64,000 nt of DNA from Betaproteobacteria bacterium HGW-Betaproteobacteria-3 (GTDB lineage Bacteria; Pseudomonadota; Gammaproteobacteria; Burkholderiales; Burkholderiaceae_C). The notes beneath the pieces were generated by a model, which was not told the DNA's origin, did not search any database, and saw nothing but the letters and a program-made list of their open reading frames with translations. Shown piece by piece: positions 29,235 through 37,677 of this stretch. How positions within the stretch are numbered: the first letter of the stretch is position 1; each line of letters starts with the position of its first letter. Both the position numbers and the translations under genes were made by a program. The stretch spans positions 1-64,000 of the forward strand of contig PHCI01000006.1 in NCBI GenBank assembly GCA_002842205.1. Direction: 5' to 3'.

Positions 29235-29984
29235 TCAGTGTTCCTCGCCCAGATAGGCGGCCTGCACACCGGCATCGTTGCGCACTTCGGCCGGTGTGCC
29301 GCTGACGATCACCTGACCGTTGACCATGACCGTGAGGTGGTCGGCCAGCGCAAACACGGCGTCCATGTCGTGCTCGACCAGCAGCATGGCGTGGCTCTTC
29401 TTGAGGTTGAGCAGCAGTTCGACCATGCGTTCGGCCTCGGCCACGCCCATGCCGGCCAAGGGTTCGTCGAGCAGCAGCACCTGAGGTTCGGTGGCCAATG
29501 TCATGGCGATCTCAAGCTGGCGCTGTTCGCCGTGGCTGATGGTCGCGGCCACCATGCTACTGCGATTTTTCAATCCGGAAAGCTCGATCGCCCTTTCTGC
29601 AAGGTCATTTGTTGCTATTGATTTAGTTGCTGGCAGAAGCCAGCGCCAGGCTTGCGGCGCGCGCGACTGCGCGGCCAGACGCACGTTCTCCCACACCGTG
29701 AACGGCAGGAAGATATTGGTTTTTTGGTAGCTGCGCCCGAGGCCCCGGTGCGAAATGGCTTCGGGCTTCATGCCCGTGACATTGACGCCACCCAGCGTGA
29801 CCGTGCCTTCCGTGGGGGCGAGATCACCTGAGAGCAAATGGGTCAGCGTGGATTTGCCGGCCCCGTTGGGCCCGATCACGGCATGGATGCGATCGCGCCA
29901 CAGATCGATTGACACCATGTTGACCGCCGCCAGGCCTCCAAAACGCTTGGTCAGATGGCGCGCGCTGAGCAGCACTTCATTCAT
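29235..29984 (-). CDS. livG: branched-chain amino acid-type ABC transporter ATPase LivG
   Basis: A 249-residue ABC ATPase. Walker A GPNGAGKST, signature SHGEQRQLEIAMTLA and Walker B VLLLDEPLAGM are intact. Between the RSYQKTNIF block and the signature, residues about 115-129 (LLPATKSIATND) are translated from a dispersed repeat remnant, a region that is normally a variable helical loop in LivG. It overlaps livM by 8 bp. Confidence 0.92.
   Translation of the reverse strand: MNEVLLSARHLTKRFGGLAAVNMVSIDLWRDRIHAVIGPNGAGKSTLTHLLSGDLAPTEGTVTLGGVNVTGMKPEAISHRGLGRSYQKTNIFLPFTVWENVRLAAQSRAPQAWRWLLPATKSIATNDLAERAIELSGLKNRSSMVAATISHGEQRQLEIAMTLATEPQVLLLDEPLAGMGVAEAERMVELLLNLKKSHAMLLVEHDMDAVFALADHLTVMVNGQVIVSGTPAEVRNDAGVQAAYLGEEH
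29597..29650 (-). repeat. dispersed repeat remnant, copy 6 (inside livG)
   Basis: On the minus strand reads CAACTAAATCAATAGCAACA then AATGACCTTGC, carrying the AATAGCAACAAATGACC core but not the GGGGG block. It is in frame with livG. Confidence 0.5.
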
Positions 29985-30975
29985 CGCCTGCTCCCTTGCG
30001 GTGGAAGAGTTTGCCCGCCAGACCCATCAGTCCGCGCGGCGCGAAGATCACCACCAGGACGATGAACAGACCCATCCAGAGCTGCCAGTGCTTGCCCATC
30101 TGGAACGCCCCTATCGTCGGCAGGTCCTTGAACAGGTGAAGCACCATTTCGAAGGCGAAGGCGCCGACGATGGCGCCGGCGAAATTCCCCATGCCGCCCA
30201 GAATCACCATCATGATGGCGTGGGCGCTCATCTGGAAACCCATGAGCTCGGGGTTCACGAACCCGGTTTGCGCACCCCACAGGTAGCCCGCCAGACCCGC
30301 GAGCGCACCGGCCAGCGTGAAGGCCGCGAGCTTGTAGCCAAAGGTGCCATAGCCCATGGCCCGCATGCGATGTTCGTTGACGCGAATCCCCGCCAATGCC
30401 CGCCCGAACGGGCTCCAGAGCAGGCGCCGCAGGAAAGCGTAGGTGGCCACCAGGCAGCCCAGGGTGAAGTAATAGAACACACGCGGGTTCTCCAGATCGA
30501 ACAGCGTGGCCTGCGGCTTGAAGTTGACGTACAGCCCGTCGGAGCCGCCCAGCGCGCGGTTGTCAAAGAACAGGTAAAACACCATTTGCGCAAACGCCAT
30601 GGTGACCATGATGAAATAGATGCCGTGGGTGCGCACCACAAAGAAGCCGATGACCAGCGCGGCCAGCGCCGAGCCCAGCACCGACACGGGCAGCGACCAC
30701 CAAAGGCTCACGGGCTCACTGGCGGGCGTCAGGAAAGCCAGTGCGTAGCCGGCGATGCCGAAAAACGCCGCATGGCCCAACGACACCAGGCCTGTGACGC
30801 CCTGCAGCAGATCGAGGCTCATCGCGAAGATGGCCATGATCATCATGCGTGCCACCATTTGCGCGTAAAACTCGGTGCCTACAAACGGTGTGGCCACCAG
30901 CGCCACCAGCGCCAGTGCCAACGCAACCTGCACGCCGCGCGGCAGGGTTTCAAGATTCACTTTGGCGGTGCTCAT
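29977..30975 (-). CDS. livM: branched-chain amino acid-type ABC transporter permease LivM
   Basis: A 332-residue inner-membrane permease with about ten hydrophobic segments and the LivM signatures GLVSLGHAAFFGIAGYA, RTHGIYFIMVTMAFAQM and GRALAGIRVNEHRMRAMGY. Its ATG at 30975 overlaps the livH stop (ATGA). A longer frame to 31386 overlaps livH and is rejected. Confidence 0.93.
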   Translation of the reverse strand: MSTAKVNLETLPRGVQVALALALVALVATPFVGTEFYAQMVARMMIMAIFAMSLDLLQGVTGLVSLGHAAFFGIAGYALAFLTPASEPVSLWWSLPVSVLGSALAALVIGFFVVRTHGIYFIMVTMAFAQMVFYLFFDNRALGGSDGLYVNFKPQATLFDLENPRVFYYFTLGCLVATYAFLRRLLWSPFGRALAGIRVNEHRMRAMGYGTFGYKLAAFTLAGALAGLAGYLWGAQTGFVNPELMGFQMSAHAIMMVILGGMGNFAGAIVGAFAFEMVLHLFKDLPTIGAFQMGKHWQLWMGLFIVLVVIFAPRGLMGLAGKLFHRKGAGDE

Positions 30976-31835
30976 TGCTTGAACAGCCCTTCTGGCTTCC
31001 ACAGCAGCACGGCCGCCATCAGCATGTACACCAGCATGCCCGCCACCTGCGGCAGCAGCACCTTGCCAAAGGTGTCCACCAGCCCCACGAGCAGGGCCGA
31101 AATGAACGCGCCCCGCACGGACCCTATGCCACCAATGACCACCACCACAAAGCACATGATCAGCACCTGGGACCCCATATTGGGATAAACGCTGGAGATC
31201 GGGGCGGCGATCATGCCGGCCACGGTGGCCAGCCCGACGCCCAGCGCGAACACGATGGCATGGATGCGCTTGATGTTGACGCCCAACGATTCGGCCATGT
31301 CGCGATTGAACGCACCGGCGCGGATTTTCATGCCCAGGCGCGTTTTGGAGATCATGGCGTACAGCCCCATTGCCAGGGCGATGCACAGACCCGACATGAA
31401 CAACCGGTACACCGGGTACGACAGGTTTTCGGTGAGCGGAAGGGACGCGCCCAGCAGCGCCGGCACGTTGACGCCGTGCACGTTGTCGCCCCAGAGAATG
31501 GAGCGCAGCTCCTCAAAAATATAGATCAGGCCAAAGGTCAGCAGCACCTGATCCAGGTGGTCGCGCTTGTAGAAGTGGCGAAACAGCAGCCATTCGAGCG
31601 CCAGCCCGAACAGCACCGCCAGCGCCGACCCCACGATGATCGCCAAGGCCAGGCTGCCCAGCATGCCGCTGAGCGACCACGCCAAATAGGCGCCCAGCAT
31701 GTAAAAACTGCCATGGGCCAGATTGACCACGCCCATGATGCCGAAGATCAGCGTCAGCCCGGCGGCCAGCATGAAGAGCAGCAGGCCGTATTGCACGCCG
31801 TTGAGCAGTTGAATCAGGAAGTTGGCGAAGTCCAT
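30972..31835 (-). CDS. livH: branched-chain amino acid-type ABC transporter permease LivH
   Basis: A 287-residue inner-membrane permease with about eight hydrophobic segments and LivH motifs LLNGVQYGLLLFMLAAGLTLIFGIMGVVNLAHG and GARGAFISALLVGLVDTFG-like C-terminal sequence (VRGAFISALLVGLVDTFGK). It is the first gene after the binding protein, separated from it by an intrinsic terminator. Confidence 0.93.
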   Translation of the reverse strand: MDFANFLIQLLNGVQYGLLLFMLAAGLTLIFGIMGVVNLAHGSFYMLGAYLAWSLSGMLGSLALAIIVGSALAVLFGLALEWLLFRHFYKRDHLDQVLLTFGLIYIFEELRSILWGDNVHGVNVPALLGASLPLTENLSYPVYRLFMSGLCIALAMGLYAMISKTRLGMKIRAGAFNRDMAESLGVNIKRIHAIVFALGVGLATVAGMIAAPISSVYPNMGSQVLIMCFVVVVIGGIGSVRGAFISALLVGLVDTFGKVLLPQVAGMLVYMLMAAVLLWKPEGLFKQ

Positions 31836-31851
31836 GGGCAGTTCAAAGCAG

Positions 31852-31877
31852 AAAAAACGGCGGAGCCAGTCCGCCGT
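31852..31877 (-). terminator. intrinsic terminator between the Liv binding protein and livH
   Basis: Stem ACGGCGGA / TCCGCCGT (31857-31864 and 31870-31877) with a 5-base loop, followed on the minus strand by TTTTTTCTG. It likely gives partial termination so that the binding protein is made in excess over the membrane complex. Confidence 0.8.
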
Positions 31878-31902
31878 CGAGGGCTCGGTTGCGGCTGGCG
31901 CG

Positions 31903-33090
31903 TCAGGCCATTTTGCATCCGGCGCCGGAATCGGCCAGCGCTTTGGCGGCGATGCCGATCACCTTGTTTTCCTTGTTCTCGACCTGCCTCAGGTAGATGT
32001 CCTGAATGGGATTGTGCGACTTGCTCATGGTCCACTTGCCGCGCGGGCTGTCGATGACGGCGGATTCCAGCGCCTTGTAGAGCGCCGGCTTGGCGGAGAG
32101 GTCGCCCTTGACGGCGGCAGCGCCCTGCGACAGCAGCAAACCGGTGTCGTAGCCTTGCACGGCGTAGACGTCGGGCTGGCTGCGGAAGGTTTTGGCGTAG
32201 GCCAGTCGGAAGGCCTTGTTGCGCGGCGTGTCCAGCGAGTCGCTGTAGTGCATGGTGGTGATGATGCCTTCGGCGGCGGGGCCGGCGGCGTCCAGCACGC
32301 CTTCGGTCAGGAAGCCCGAGCCGTACAGCGGGATCTTGCCCTTGAGGCCTGCTGCCGCATAGTCGCGGATGAACTTGGCGGCGCCGCCACCGGCAAAGAA
32401 GCAGGCCACGGCGTCGGGGTTGAGCGACGCGATCTCGGTCAGCAGGGCCTGGAACTCGACGTTGGGGAAGGGCAGGCCGAGTTCCTTGACGATGGTGCCG
32501 CCGGCGGCAGTGTAGCTTTCCTTGAAACCTTCAAAGGCTTCATTGCCTGCGGCGTATTTCCAGGTGATCCAGACGGCTTTTTTATGACCCCGGTCCACCA
32601 TGGCCTTGCCCAGCGCCAGTGTGGGCTGGGAGTTGGTGAAGCTGGTGCGGAACACGTTCGGTGCGCACAGCGAGCGGGTTGCGGCCAGCACGCCGGCGTT
32701 GGGAATCAGGCTGAGCACGCCGCTGTCGCGGGCTACTTTCTGGATGCCCATTTGCACACCCGAATGCACGGTGCCGATGAGCACGTCCACCTTGTCGCGC
32801 TGCACCAGCTTGCTGGCGTTTTCCACGCCTTTGGAGGGGTCCGACTCGTCGTCCACCTTGAACCATTCGATGTCACGGCCGCCCAGCTTGCCGCCACGCT
32901 CGTCAATGGCCATGCGCACGCCGTTTTCAATGGCCACACCAAGCTGCGCAAAGGTGCCGGTGTAGGGCAGCATCAGGCCGACGCGCACCTTGCCCGACTG
33001 GGCTCGCGCAATTTCGGGCAAAAGCAGGCCGGTGGACGCAGCGCCGATCAGGGCGGCGCTGCGGGACAGGACGATGCGGCGGGATGTCAT
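31903..33090 (-). CDS. ABC transporter substrate-binding protein (Liv/HAAT family)
   Basis: A 395-residue periplasmic binding protein of the Leu/Ile/Val (peripla_BP_6) family with an export signal (1-31, MTSRRIVLSRS...EIARAQ; the RR may indicate Tat export). The mature part starts VRVGLMLPYTGTFAQLG, and VDVLIGTVHSGV is typical. Such proteins in Comamonadaceae often bind aromatic acids, amides or urea rather than branched-chain amino acids, so the substrate is open. A GGAGA ribosome-binding site precedes the ATG. Confidence 0.9.
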   Translation of the reverse strand: MTSRRIVLSRSAALIGAASTGLLLPEIARAQSGKVRVGLMLPYTGTFAQLGVAIENGVRMAIDERGGKLGGRDIEWFKVDDESDPSKGVENASKLVQRDKVDVLIGTVHSGVQMGIQKVARDSGVLSLIPNAGVLAATRSLCAPNVFRTSFTNSQPTLALGKAMVDRGHKKAVWITWKYAAGNEAFEGFKESYTAAGGTIVKELGLPFPNVEFQALLTEIASLNPDAVACFFAGGGAAKFIRDYAAAGLKGKIPLYGSGFLTEGVLDAAGPAAEGIITTMHYSDSLDTPRNKAFRLAYAKTFRSQPDVYAVQGYDTGLLLSQGAAAVKGDLSAKPALYKALESAVIDSPRGKWTMSKSHNPIQDIYLRQVENKENKVIGIAAKALADSGAGCKMA

Positions 33091-33420
33091 TGTGAGTCTC
33101 CTTGGGTGTTGGGATCAGGCAATATATTGCAATTTTCTGGGCCAATGGGATATGAAAAACCCGAACATCGACGCCATGGCTGTCGGTGCGTGCCAAACGG
33201 CAAGCGCTGCATGGTTTTCAATTCACGCACTATATTGCATTTTTTGGCGCGAACTCATAAGGAAAACCCGAATGCCAACTTCCAATGCATTGACGGCGGC
33301 ATGTGCTTCAAAATTGCTAGCTGACTTTTATTGTTCATCGGGGGCAGAGGGGGGTTTTGACTGTAATTTTTCTGCGCTGTGGCAGGCCCCTGTGTGCCGA
33401 CACGGTAGAATCGCGGCAGT
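33091..33420. promoter_or_regulatory. liv operon upstream region with an imperfect direct repeat
   Basis: 330 bp without a gene. Two similar ~43-bp blocks, 33123-33165 and 33231-33273, each begin TATATTGCA followed by a T-rich TTTT(C/T)TGG stretch and end near GAAAAACCCGAA / GGAAAACCCGAA. The pair is 108 bp apart, upstream of the liv binding protein gene, and could be duplicated promoter or operator sites. The stretch 33300-33420 shows only the tRNA promoter area. Confidence 0.45.
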
Positions 33421-33497
<77 letters not shown>

Positions 33498-33520
33498 TCT
33501 TTTTTCTTGATCTTCGATCT

Positions 33521-33597
33521 CTGCCCGTAGCTCAGTTGGATAGAGCAACAGCCTTCTAAGCTGTGGGTCGGGGGTTCGATCCCCTCCGGGCAGACCA
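33521..33597 (+). tRNA. tRNA-Arg (anticodon TCT)
   Basis: 77 nt including encoded CCA. The acceptor stem CTGCCCG pairs with CGGGCAG; the anticodon loop CTTCTAA gives UCU; D-arm GCTCAGTTGGATAGAGC and T-loop TTCGATC are standard. It is 23 bp after tRNA-Pro, probably co-transcribed. Confidence 0.97.
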
Positions 33598-33673
33598 GCC
33601 GCCGTGCCGGTGGCCCGTGCCGCGTGATCACGGCCGTGCCCCCCCAATTGCGCTCCCTTGGAGACGCCCGGCG

Positions 33674-34933
33674 TCAGCTGCCGCGCGTGATCGGCATTTC
33701 GACCTCGCCGGGCATGAGCAGGTGCTTGGCAAACTCCAGCTTGGCCAGTGAAGCGCGGTGCACTTCGTCCGGGCCGTCGGCCAGGCGCAGCGTGCGCTGG
33801 TGGGCGTAGGCGTAGGCCAGCGGGAAATCCTGCGATACACCGCCGCCGCCGTGGGCCTGGATGGCCCAGTCGATGATCTGGCAGGCCATGTTGGGCGCGA
33901 CAACCTTGATCATCGCGATTTCGGCCTTGGCCACCTTGTTGCCCACGGTGTCCATCATGTAGGCGGCCTTGAGTGTCAGCAGGCGGGCCTGGTCGATCAT
34001 GCAGCGCGCCTCGGCCACGCGCTCTTCCCAGACCGACTGGCGGGCCACCGGCTTGCCAAATGCCGTGCGCGTGTTCAGCCGCTTGCACATCAGCGCCAGC
34101 GCCCGCTCGGCAACGCCGATGGAGCGCATGCAGTGGTGGATGCGCCCCGGGCCAAGGCGGCCTTGGGCAATCTCGAAGCCACGGCCTTCACCCAGCAGGA
34201 TGCTGTCGGCCGGCACGCGGACGTTTTCCAGCAGTACTTCCATGTGGCCGTGGGGCGCGTCGTCATAGCCAAACACCGACAGCGGGCGCAGGACCTTGAT
34301 GCCGGGCGCGTTGGACGGCACCAGGATCATGGACTGCTGCTCGTGGCGGCCGGCTTCGGGATTGGTCTTGCCCATGACGATGTAAACCGCGCAACGGGGG
34401 TCGCCTGCGCCCGACGACCACCATTTGCGGCCATTGATGACATATTCATTGCCCTCGCGCCGGATGCTGCACTGGATGTTGGTGGCGTCGGAGGAGGCGA
34501 CCTCGGGCTCGGTCATCAGGAAGGCCGAACGGATGTCGCCGCGCAGCAGCGGGTCGAGCCAGCGGTCCTTGTGGGCTTCGGTGCCGTAGCGCGCGATGGT
34601 TTCCATGTTGCCGGTGTCGGGCGCCGAGCAGTTGAACACTTCGGCCGCAAACGGCACGCGGCCCATGATTTCGCACAAGGGGGCGTATTCGAGGTTGGAC
34701 AGACCTTCGGGCGCGCGGGGTGAATGCGGCAGGAACAGGTTCCACAGGCCGGCGGCGCGCGCCTTGGGTTTCAGTTCCTCGATCAGAGTGGTCGGGACCC
34801 AGACGTTGCCCTTGGCGCGGTTTTCGGCAATCTCACGGAAGAAGCGGGCTTCGTTCGGGTAGATGTGCTGGTCCATGAACTGCAGCAGGCGGGCCTGCAG
34901 ATCCTTGACTTTGGGGGTGTATTCGAAGTCCAT
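33674..34933 (-). CDS. acyl-CoA dehydrogenase (ACAD10/11-like), operon-distal
   Basis: A 419-residue acyl-CoA dehydrogenase. Family blocks are [66 protein letters not shown] and [18 protein letters not shown]. It is paralogous to the enzyme at 13902. The gene immediately upstream encodes an APH-like kinase; in human ACAD10/ACAD11 these two domains are fused, so the pair is likely the bacterial split version acting on the same acyl-CoA (for example a 4-hydroxyacyl-CoA via a phosphorylated intermediate). That role is inference. Confidence 0.92.
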   Translation of the reverse strand: MDFEYTPKVKDLQARLLQFMDQHIYPNEARFFREIAENRAKGNVWVPTTLIEELKPKARAAGLWNLFLPHSPRAPEGLSNLEYAPLCEIMGRVPFAAEVFNCSAPDTGNMETIARYGTEAHKDRWLDPLLRGDIRSAFLMTEPEVASSDATNIQCSIRREGNEYVINGRKWWSSGAGDPRCAVYIVMGKTNPEAGRHEQQSMILVPSNAPGIKVLRPLSVFGYDDAPHGHMEVLLENVRVPADSILLGEGRGFEIAQGRLGPGRIHHCMRSIGVAERALALMCKRLNTRTAFGKPVARQSVWEERVAEARCMIDQARLLTLKAAYMMDTVGNKVAKAEIAMIKVVAPNMACQIIDWAIQAHGGGGVSQDFPLAYAYAHQRTLRLADGPDEVHRASLAKLEFAKHLLMPGEVEMPITRGS

Positions 34934-34980
34934 GGGAAGCTCCTGTTCGGGGAAAAAATAACGAAATGACGGTGGTGGGG

Positions 34981-36066
34981 TCAGGCCTGCCGGGCAAACT
35001 TCCAGGCCATTTGGGCCAGCGGGCGCGCGCCGGCGGCCGATTTGACGGCCTGTGCGCTGGACGCGGTGCCGGTCTCCACGCGCTTGGCGATGCCCTGCAA
35101 GATGGCCGCGATGCGGAACATGTTGTAGGCAAGGTAGAAGTTCCAGTCGGGGCGCAAGGCCTCAGGCGTGGTCAGTCGGGTGCGCTCGCAGTACATGCGG
35201 ATGTATTCTTCCTCGGTGGGGATGCCCAGGCTGGCGTGGTCCAGGCCGCCAATGCCGCGGAACGATCCCGGCGGGATGTGCCAGGCCATGCAGTGGTAGC
35301 TGAAATCGCCCAGGGGGTGGCCCAGGGTGGACAGCTCCCAGTCCAGCACGGCCAGCACCCGCGGCTCGGTGGGGTGGAAGATCAGGTTGTCCAGCCGGTA
35401 GTCGCCATGAACCACGCTGCTCACGGATTCATCCCGCGCGCTGGCCGGGATGTGGGCCGGCAGCCATTCCATCAGGCGATCCATCTCGGGGATGGGTTGC
35501 GTGATGGACGCGACATACTGCTTGCTCCAGCGGCCGATCTGTCGCTCGAAGAAATTGCCGGGTTTGCCGTAGCCCGACAAGCCGCGTTCAGCGTACTTGA
35601 CGGTGTGCAGTGCGGCGATCACTCGGTTCATTTCGGTGTAGATGGCGCGGCGTTCGGCCGGTGTCATGCCAGGCAAGGACTGGTCCCACAGCACACGCCC
35701 CTGAACGAACTCCATGACGTAGAACGCACGGCCGATCACGGTTTCGTCTTCGCACAGGCAATGCATCTGGGCCACCGGAACGTCGGTGCCGTACAGGCCG
35801 CTCATGACGGCAAACTCGCGTTCGACGGCATGCGCAGAGGGCAACAGTTTGGCGACCGGCCCGGGTTTGGCGCGCATGACGTAGCTTTTCCCGGGCGTGA
35901 TGAGCTTGAAGGTGGGGTTGGATTGGCCGCCCTTGAACATTTCCACCGTCAGCGGCCCCTGGAAGCCGGGCAGATGACCAGGGAGCCAGCGCTCGAGCGC
36001 GGCAATGTCGAAGGCGTGTGGTTCCGAAACTGCCCGGGTCCCTACAAAATGGTCGAATTCACTCAT
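34981..36066 (-). CDS. APH-like phosphotransferase (ACAD10/11 kinase-domain type)
   Basis: A 361-residue aminoglycoside-phosphotransferase-fold kinase. The catalytic loop [13 protein letters not shown] and the metal-binding [14 protein letters not shown] are intact; the N-lobe has [13 protein letters not shown] and YVMRAKPGP with the ATP-binding Lys. This is not the antibiotic-resistance type but the one paired with acyl-CoA dehydrogenases (the N-terminal domain of ACAD10/11; LvaA in levulinate degradation). It lies 47 bp upstream of the dehydrogenase gene and 7 bp downstream of a Crp/Fnr gene. Confidence 0.88.
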   Translation of the reverse strand: MSEFDHFVGTRAVSEPHAFDIAALERWLPGHLPGFQGPLTVEMFKGGQSNPTFKLITPGKSYVMRAKPGPVAKLLPSAHAVEREFAVMSGLYGTDVPVAQMHCLCEDETVIGRAFYVMEFVQGRVLWDQSLPGMTPAERRAIYTEMNRVIAALHTVKYAERGLSGYGKPGNFFERQIGRWSKQYVASITQPIPEMDRLMEWLPAHIPASARDESVSSVVHGDYRLDNLIFHPTEPRVLAVLDWELSTLGHPLGDFSYHCMAWHIPPGSFRGIGGLDHASLGIPTEEEYIRMYCERTRLTTPEALRPDWNFYLAYNMFRIAAILQGIAKRVETGTASSAQAVKSAAGARPLAQMAWKFARQA

Positions 36067-36073
36067 TGGGGCA

Positions 36074-36796
36074 TCAGGTGTTGTCGGTTTCGATGATCCG
36101 CATCAGCGCGGCATGGTCGCGAATCATCAGGCCGCTGGGTTCGATGCGAATCACTTCTTCGCGCTCCATGGCCTTGAGCTCCTGGTTGACCCGCTGGCGC
36201 GAGGCACCCAGCAGCTGGGCCAGTTCCTCCTGGGCGAGTTGCAGGCTGATGCGCATTTCGCTGTTGTTGGACAGGTTGGGCACACCATAACTGCGCCCCA
36301 GGTGCACCAGCTGTTTGGCCAGCCGGGCGCGCAGGGGCAGGGTGTTGAGGTCTTCGACCAGCCCAAAAAGCTGACGGATCCGGCGCGCGTGCAGCCGCAG
36401 CATGGCCTCGTACAGCTCCACATGGGTGGCCAGGATCTTCTTGAAATCGGCCTTGGCGACGCACAGGATGGTGGAGTCGCCATGGGCAAAGGCATCGTGG
36501 GTGCGCCGGTCGCCGTCGAAAATCGCCACATCGCCAAACCAGATGCCGGGCTCCACGTAGGTCAGGGTGATCTGCTTGCCCGAGATCGAGGTCGAACTGA
36601 CCCGGACCGCGCCCTTGGCGCAGGCGATCCAGGACTCTGGCGGGTCGCCACGGGCAGCGATCAGCTCGCCGTCCTTGTAGCGTTTGACGTAGGCGCATCG
36701 GAGAATGTCGTGCCGCAGTGATGGGGAGAGCGAAGAAAACCAGCGACCGGAGTTGATCGCTTCACGTTCTTCAATGTTAAGAATGGGGTCGTCCAT
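36074..36796 (-). CDS. Crp/Fnr family transcriptional regulator
   Basis: A 240-residue regulator: cyclic-nucleotide-binding-like domain (about 15-150, with YVEPGIWFGDVAIFDGDRRTHDAFA) and a C-terminal helix-turn-helix (LAQEELAQLLGASRQRVNQELKAME). There is no N-terminal Cys cluster, so it is not an oxygen-sensing FNR. Embedded in the acyl-CoA operon, it probably regulates it. The start is set at the ATG at 36796; the frame continues to 36871 without family-like sequence. Confidence 0.9.
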   Translation of the reverse strand: MDDPILNIEEREAINSGRWFSSLSPSLRHDILRCAYVKRYKDGELIAARGDPPESWIACAKGAVRVSSTSISGKQITLTYVEPGIWFGDVAIFDGDRRTHDAFAHGDSTILCVAKADFKKILATHVELYEAMLRLHARRIRQLFGLVEDLNTLPLRARLAKQLVHLGRSYGVPNLSNNSEMRISLQLAQEELAQLLGASRQRVNQELKAMEREEVIRIEPSGLMIRDHAALMRIIETDNT

Positions 36797-36885
36797 GGCC
36801 TGTCGTTTGGGTGACTGTTGTCGCGAACCATTGTCGCGCGTGGGACGGTGGCATTCACTCAGGGTTGTCACCTGAGCGTCTGGGC

Positions 36886-37665
36886 TTATTCGTAGCGCGG
36901 CGGCTTCTTGTCGAGGAACGCCGCAATGCCGATGCCACCGTTGGGATGGTGAAGATTGCGAACAAAATGGTCGCGTTCACGTGCCAGCTGGCTGTTCAAT
37001 GAGGCACCATCGGCGTCGTTGATCAATTCCTTGATGCTGGCCATGGCGTTCGGCGCGCGTGCATTCAGGGTTTGTGCCATGGCCAGGGCGCTGGCCAGCG
37101 CCTGGCCCGGTTCGGCGATGCGGCTCACCACGCCCAGCGCATGCAGGCGCTGGGCGCCGATGCGTTCACCGCACAGCAGCAGTTCAGCCGCCGCGTGCCG
37201 GGGCAGGGCGCGCACCAGACTCCAGCTGGCACCGCCGTCGGGGGACAGCGCCACATTGCTGTAGGCCATGACAAAGAGGGCGTCCTGGGCGGCCACGATC
37301 AGGTCGCACGCCAGGGCCAGCGAAAAGCCCGCACCGGCCGCAGCGCCTTCAACGGCGGCGATCACGGGCTTGGGAAAGGCGCGGATGGCCTCGATCCAGC
37401 TGTGCAAGCCCTCGATGCTGCGGGCCTGCACGTCTGGCGCCTGGGCACGATTGGCCTGCAGGCGCTGCAAGTCGCCGCCGGCGCAGAACTGCGGGCCCTC
37501 GCCCGTGATGACGACGGTACGAACCTCGGGACTGGATTCGGCCGCATTCAGCGCCTCGACGCCGGCGGCATACATGGCAGGGCCCAGCGCGTTGCGCAGT
37601 GCCGGGTTGGACAGGGTGAGCACCATGGTCTGGCCATGGCTGGAGCTTTTGAGCTGGGCGGTCAT
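36886..37665 (-). CDS. enoyl-CoA hydratase/isomerase family protein
   Basis: A 259-residue crotonase-fold enzyme. The oxyanion-hole motifs are QFCAGGDLQRL and EGAAAGAGFSLALACDLIVA. The position of the usual second catalytic Glu is replaced by SPDGGASWSLVRALPR, a pattern typical of PaaG-like or other isomerase and hydratase relatives. It follows the 3-hydroxyacyl-CoA dehydrogenase gene by 12 bp, so the two should act in sequence on enoyl-CoA and 3-hydroxyacyl-CoA. Confidence 0.88.
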   Translation of the reverse strand: MTAQLKSSSHGQTMVLTLSNPALRNALGPAMYAAGVEALNAAESSPEVRTVVITGEGPQFCAGGDLQRLQANRAQAPDVQARSIEGLHSWIEAIRAFPKPVIAAVEGAAAGAGFSLALACDLIVAAQDALFVMAYSNVALSPDGGASWSLVRALPRHAAAELLLCGERIGAQRLHALGVVSRIAEPGQALASALAMAQTLNARAPNAMASIKELINDADGASLNSQLARERDHFVRNLHHPNGGIGIAAFLDKKPPRYE

Positions 37666-37677
37666 GGTGGGCTGCGT

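Noticed and set aside
34981-36066. aminoglycoside resistance gene
   Set aside because: It has the phosphotransferase fold, but sequence type and operon context (acyl-CoA dehydrogenase, hydratase) point to metabolic kinases of the ACAD10/11 type.
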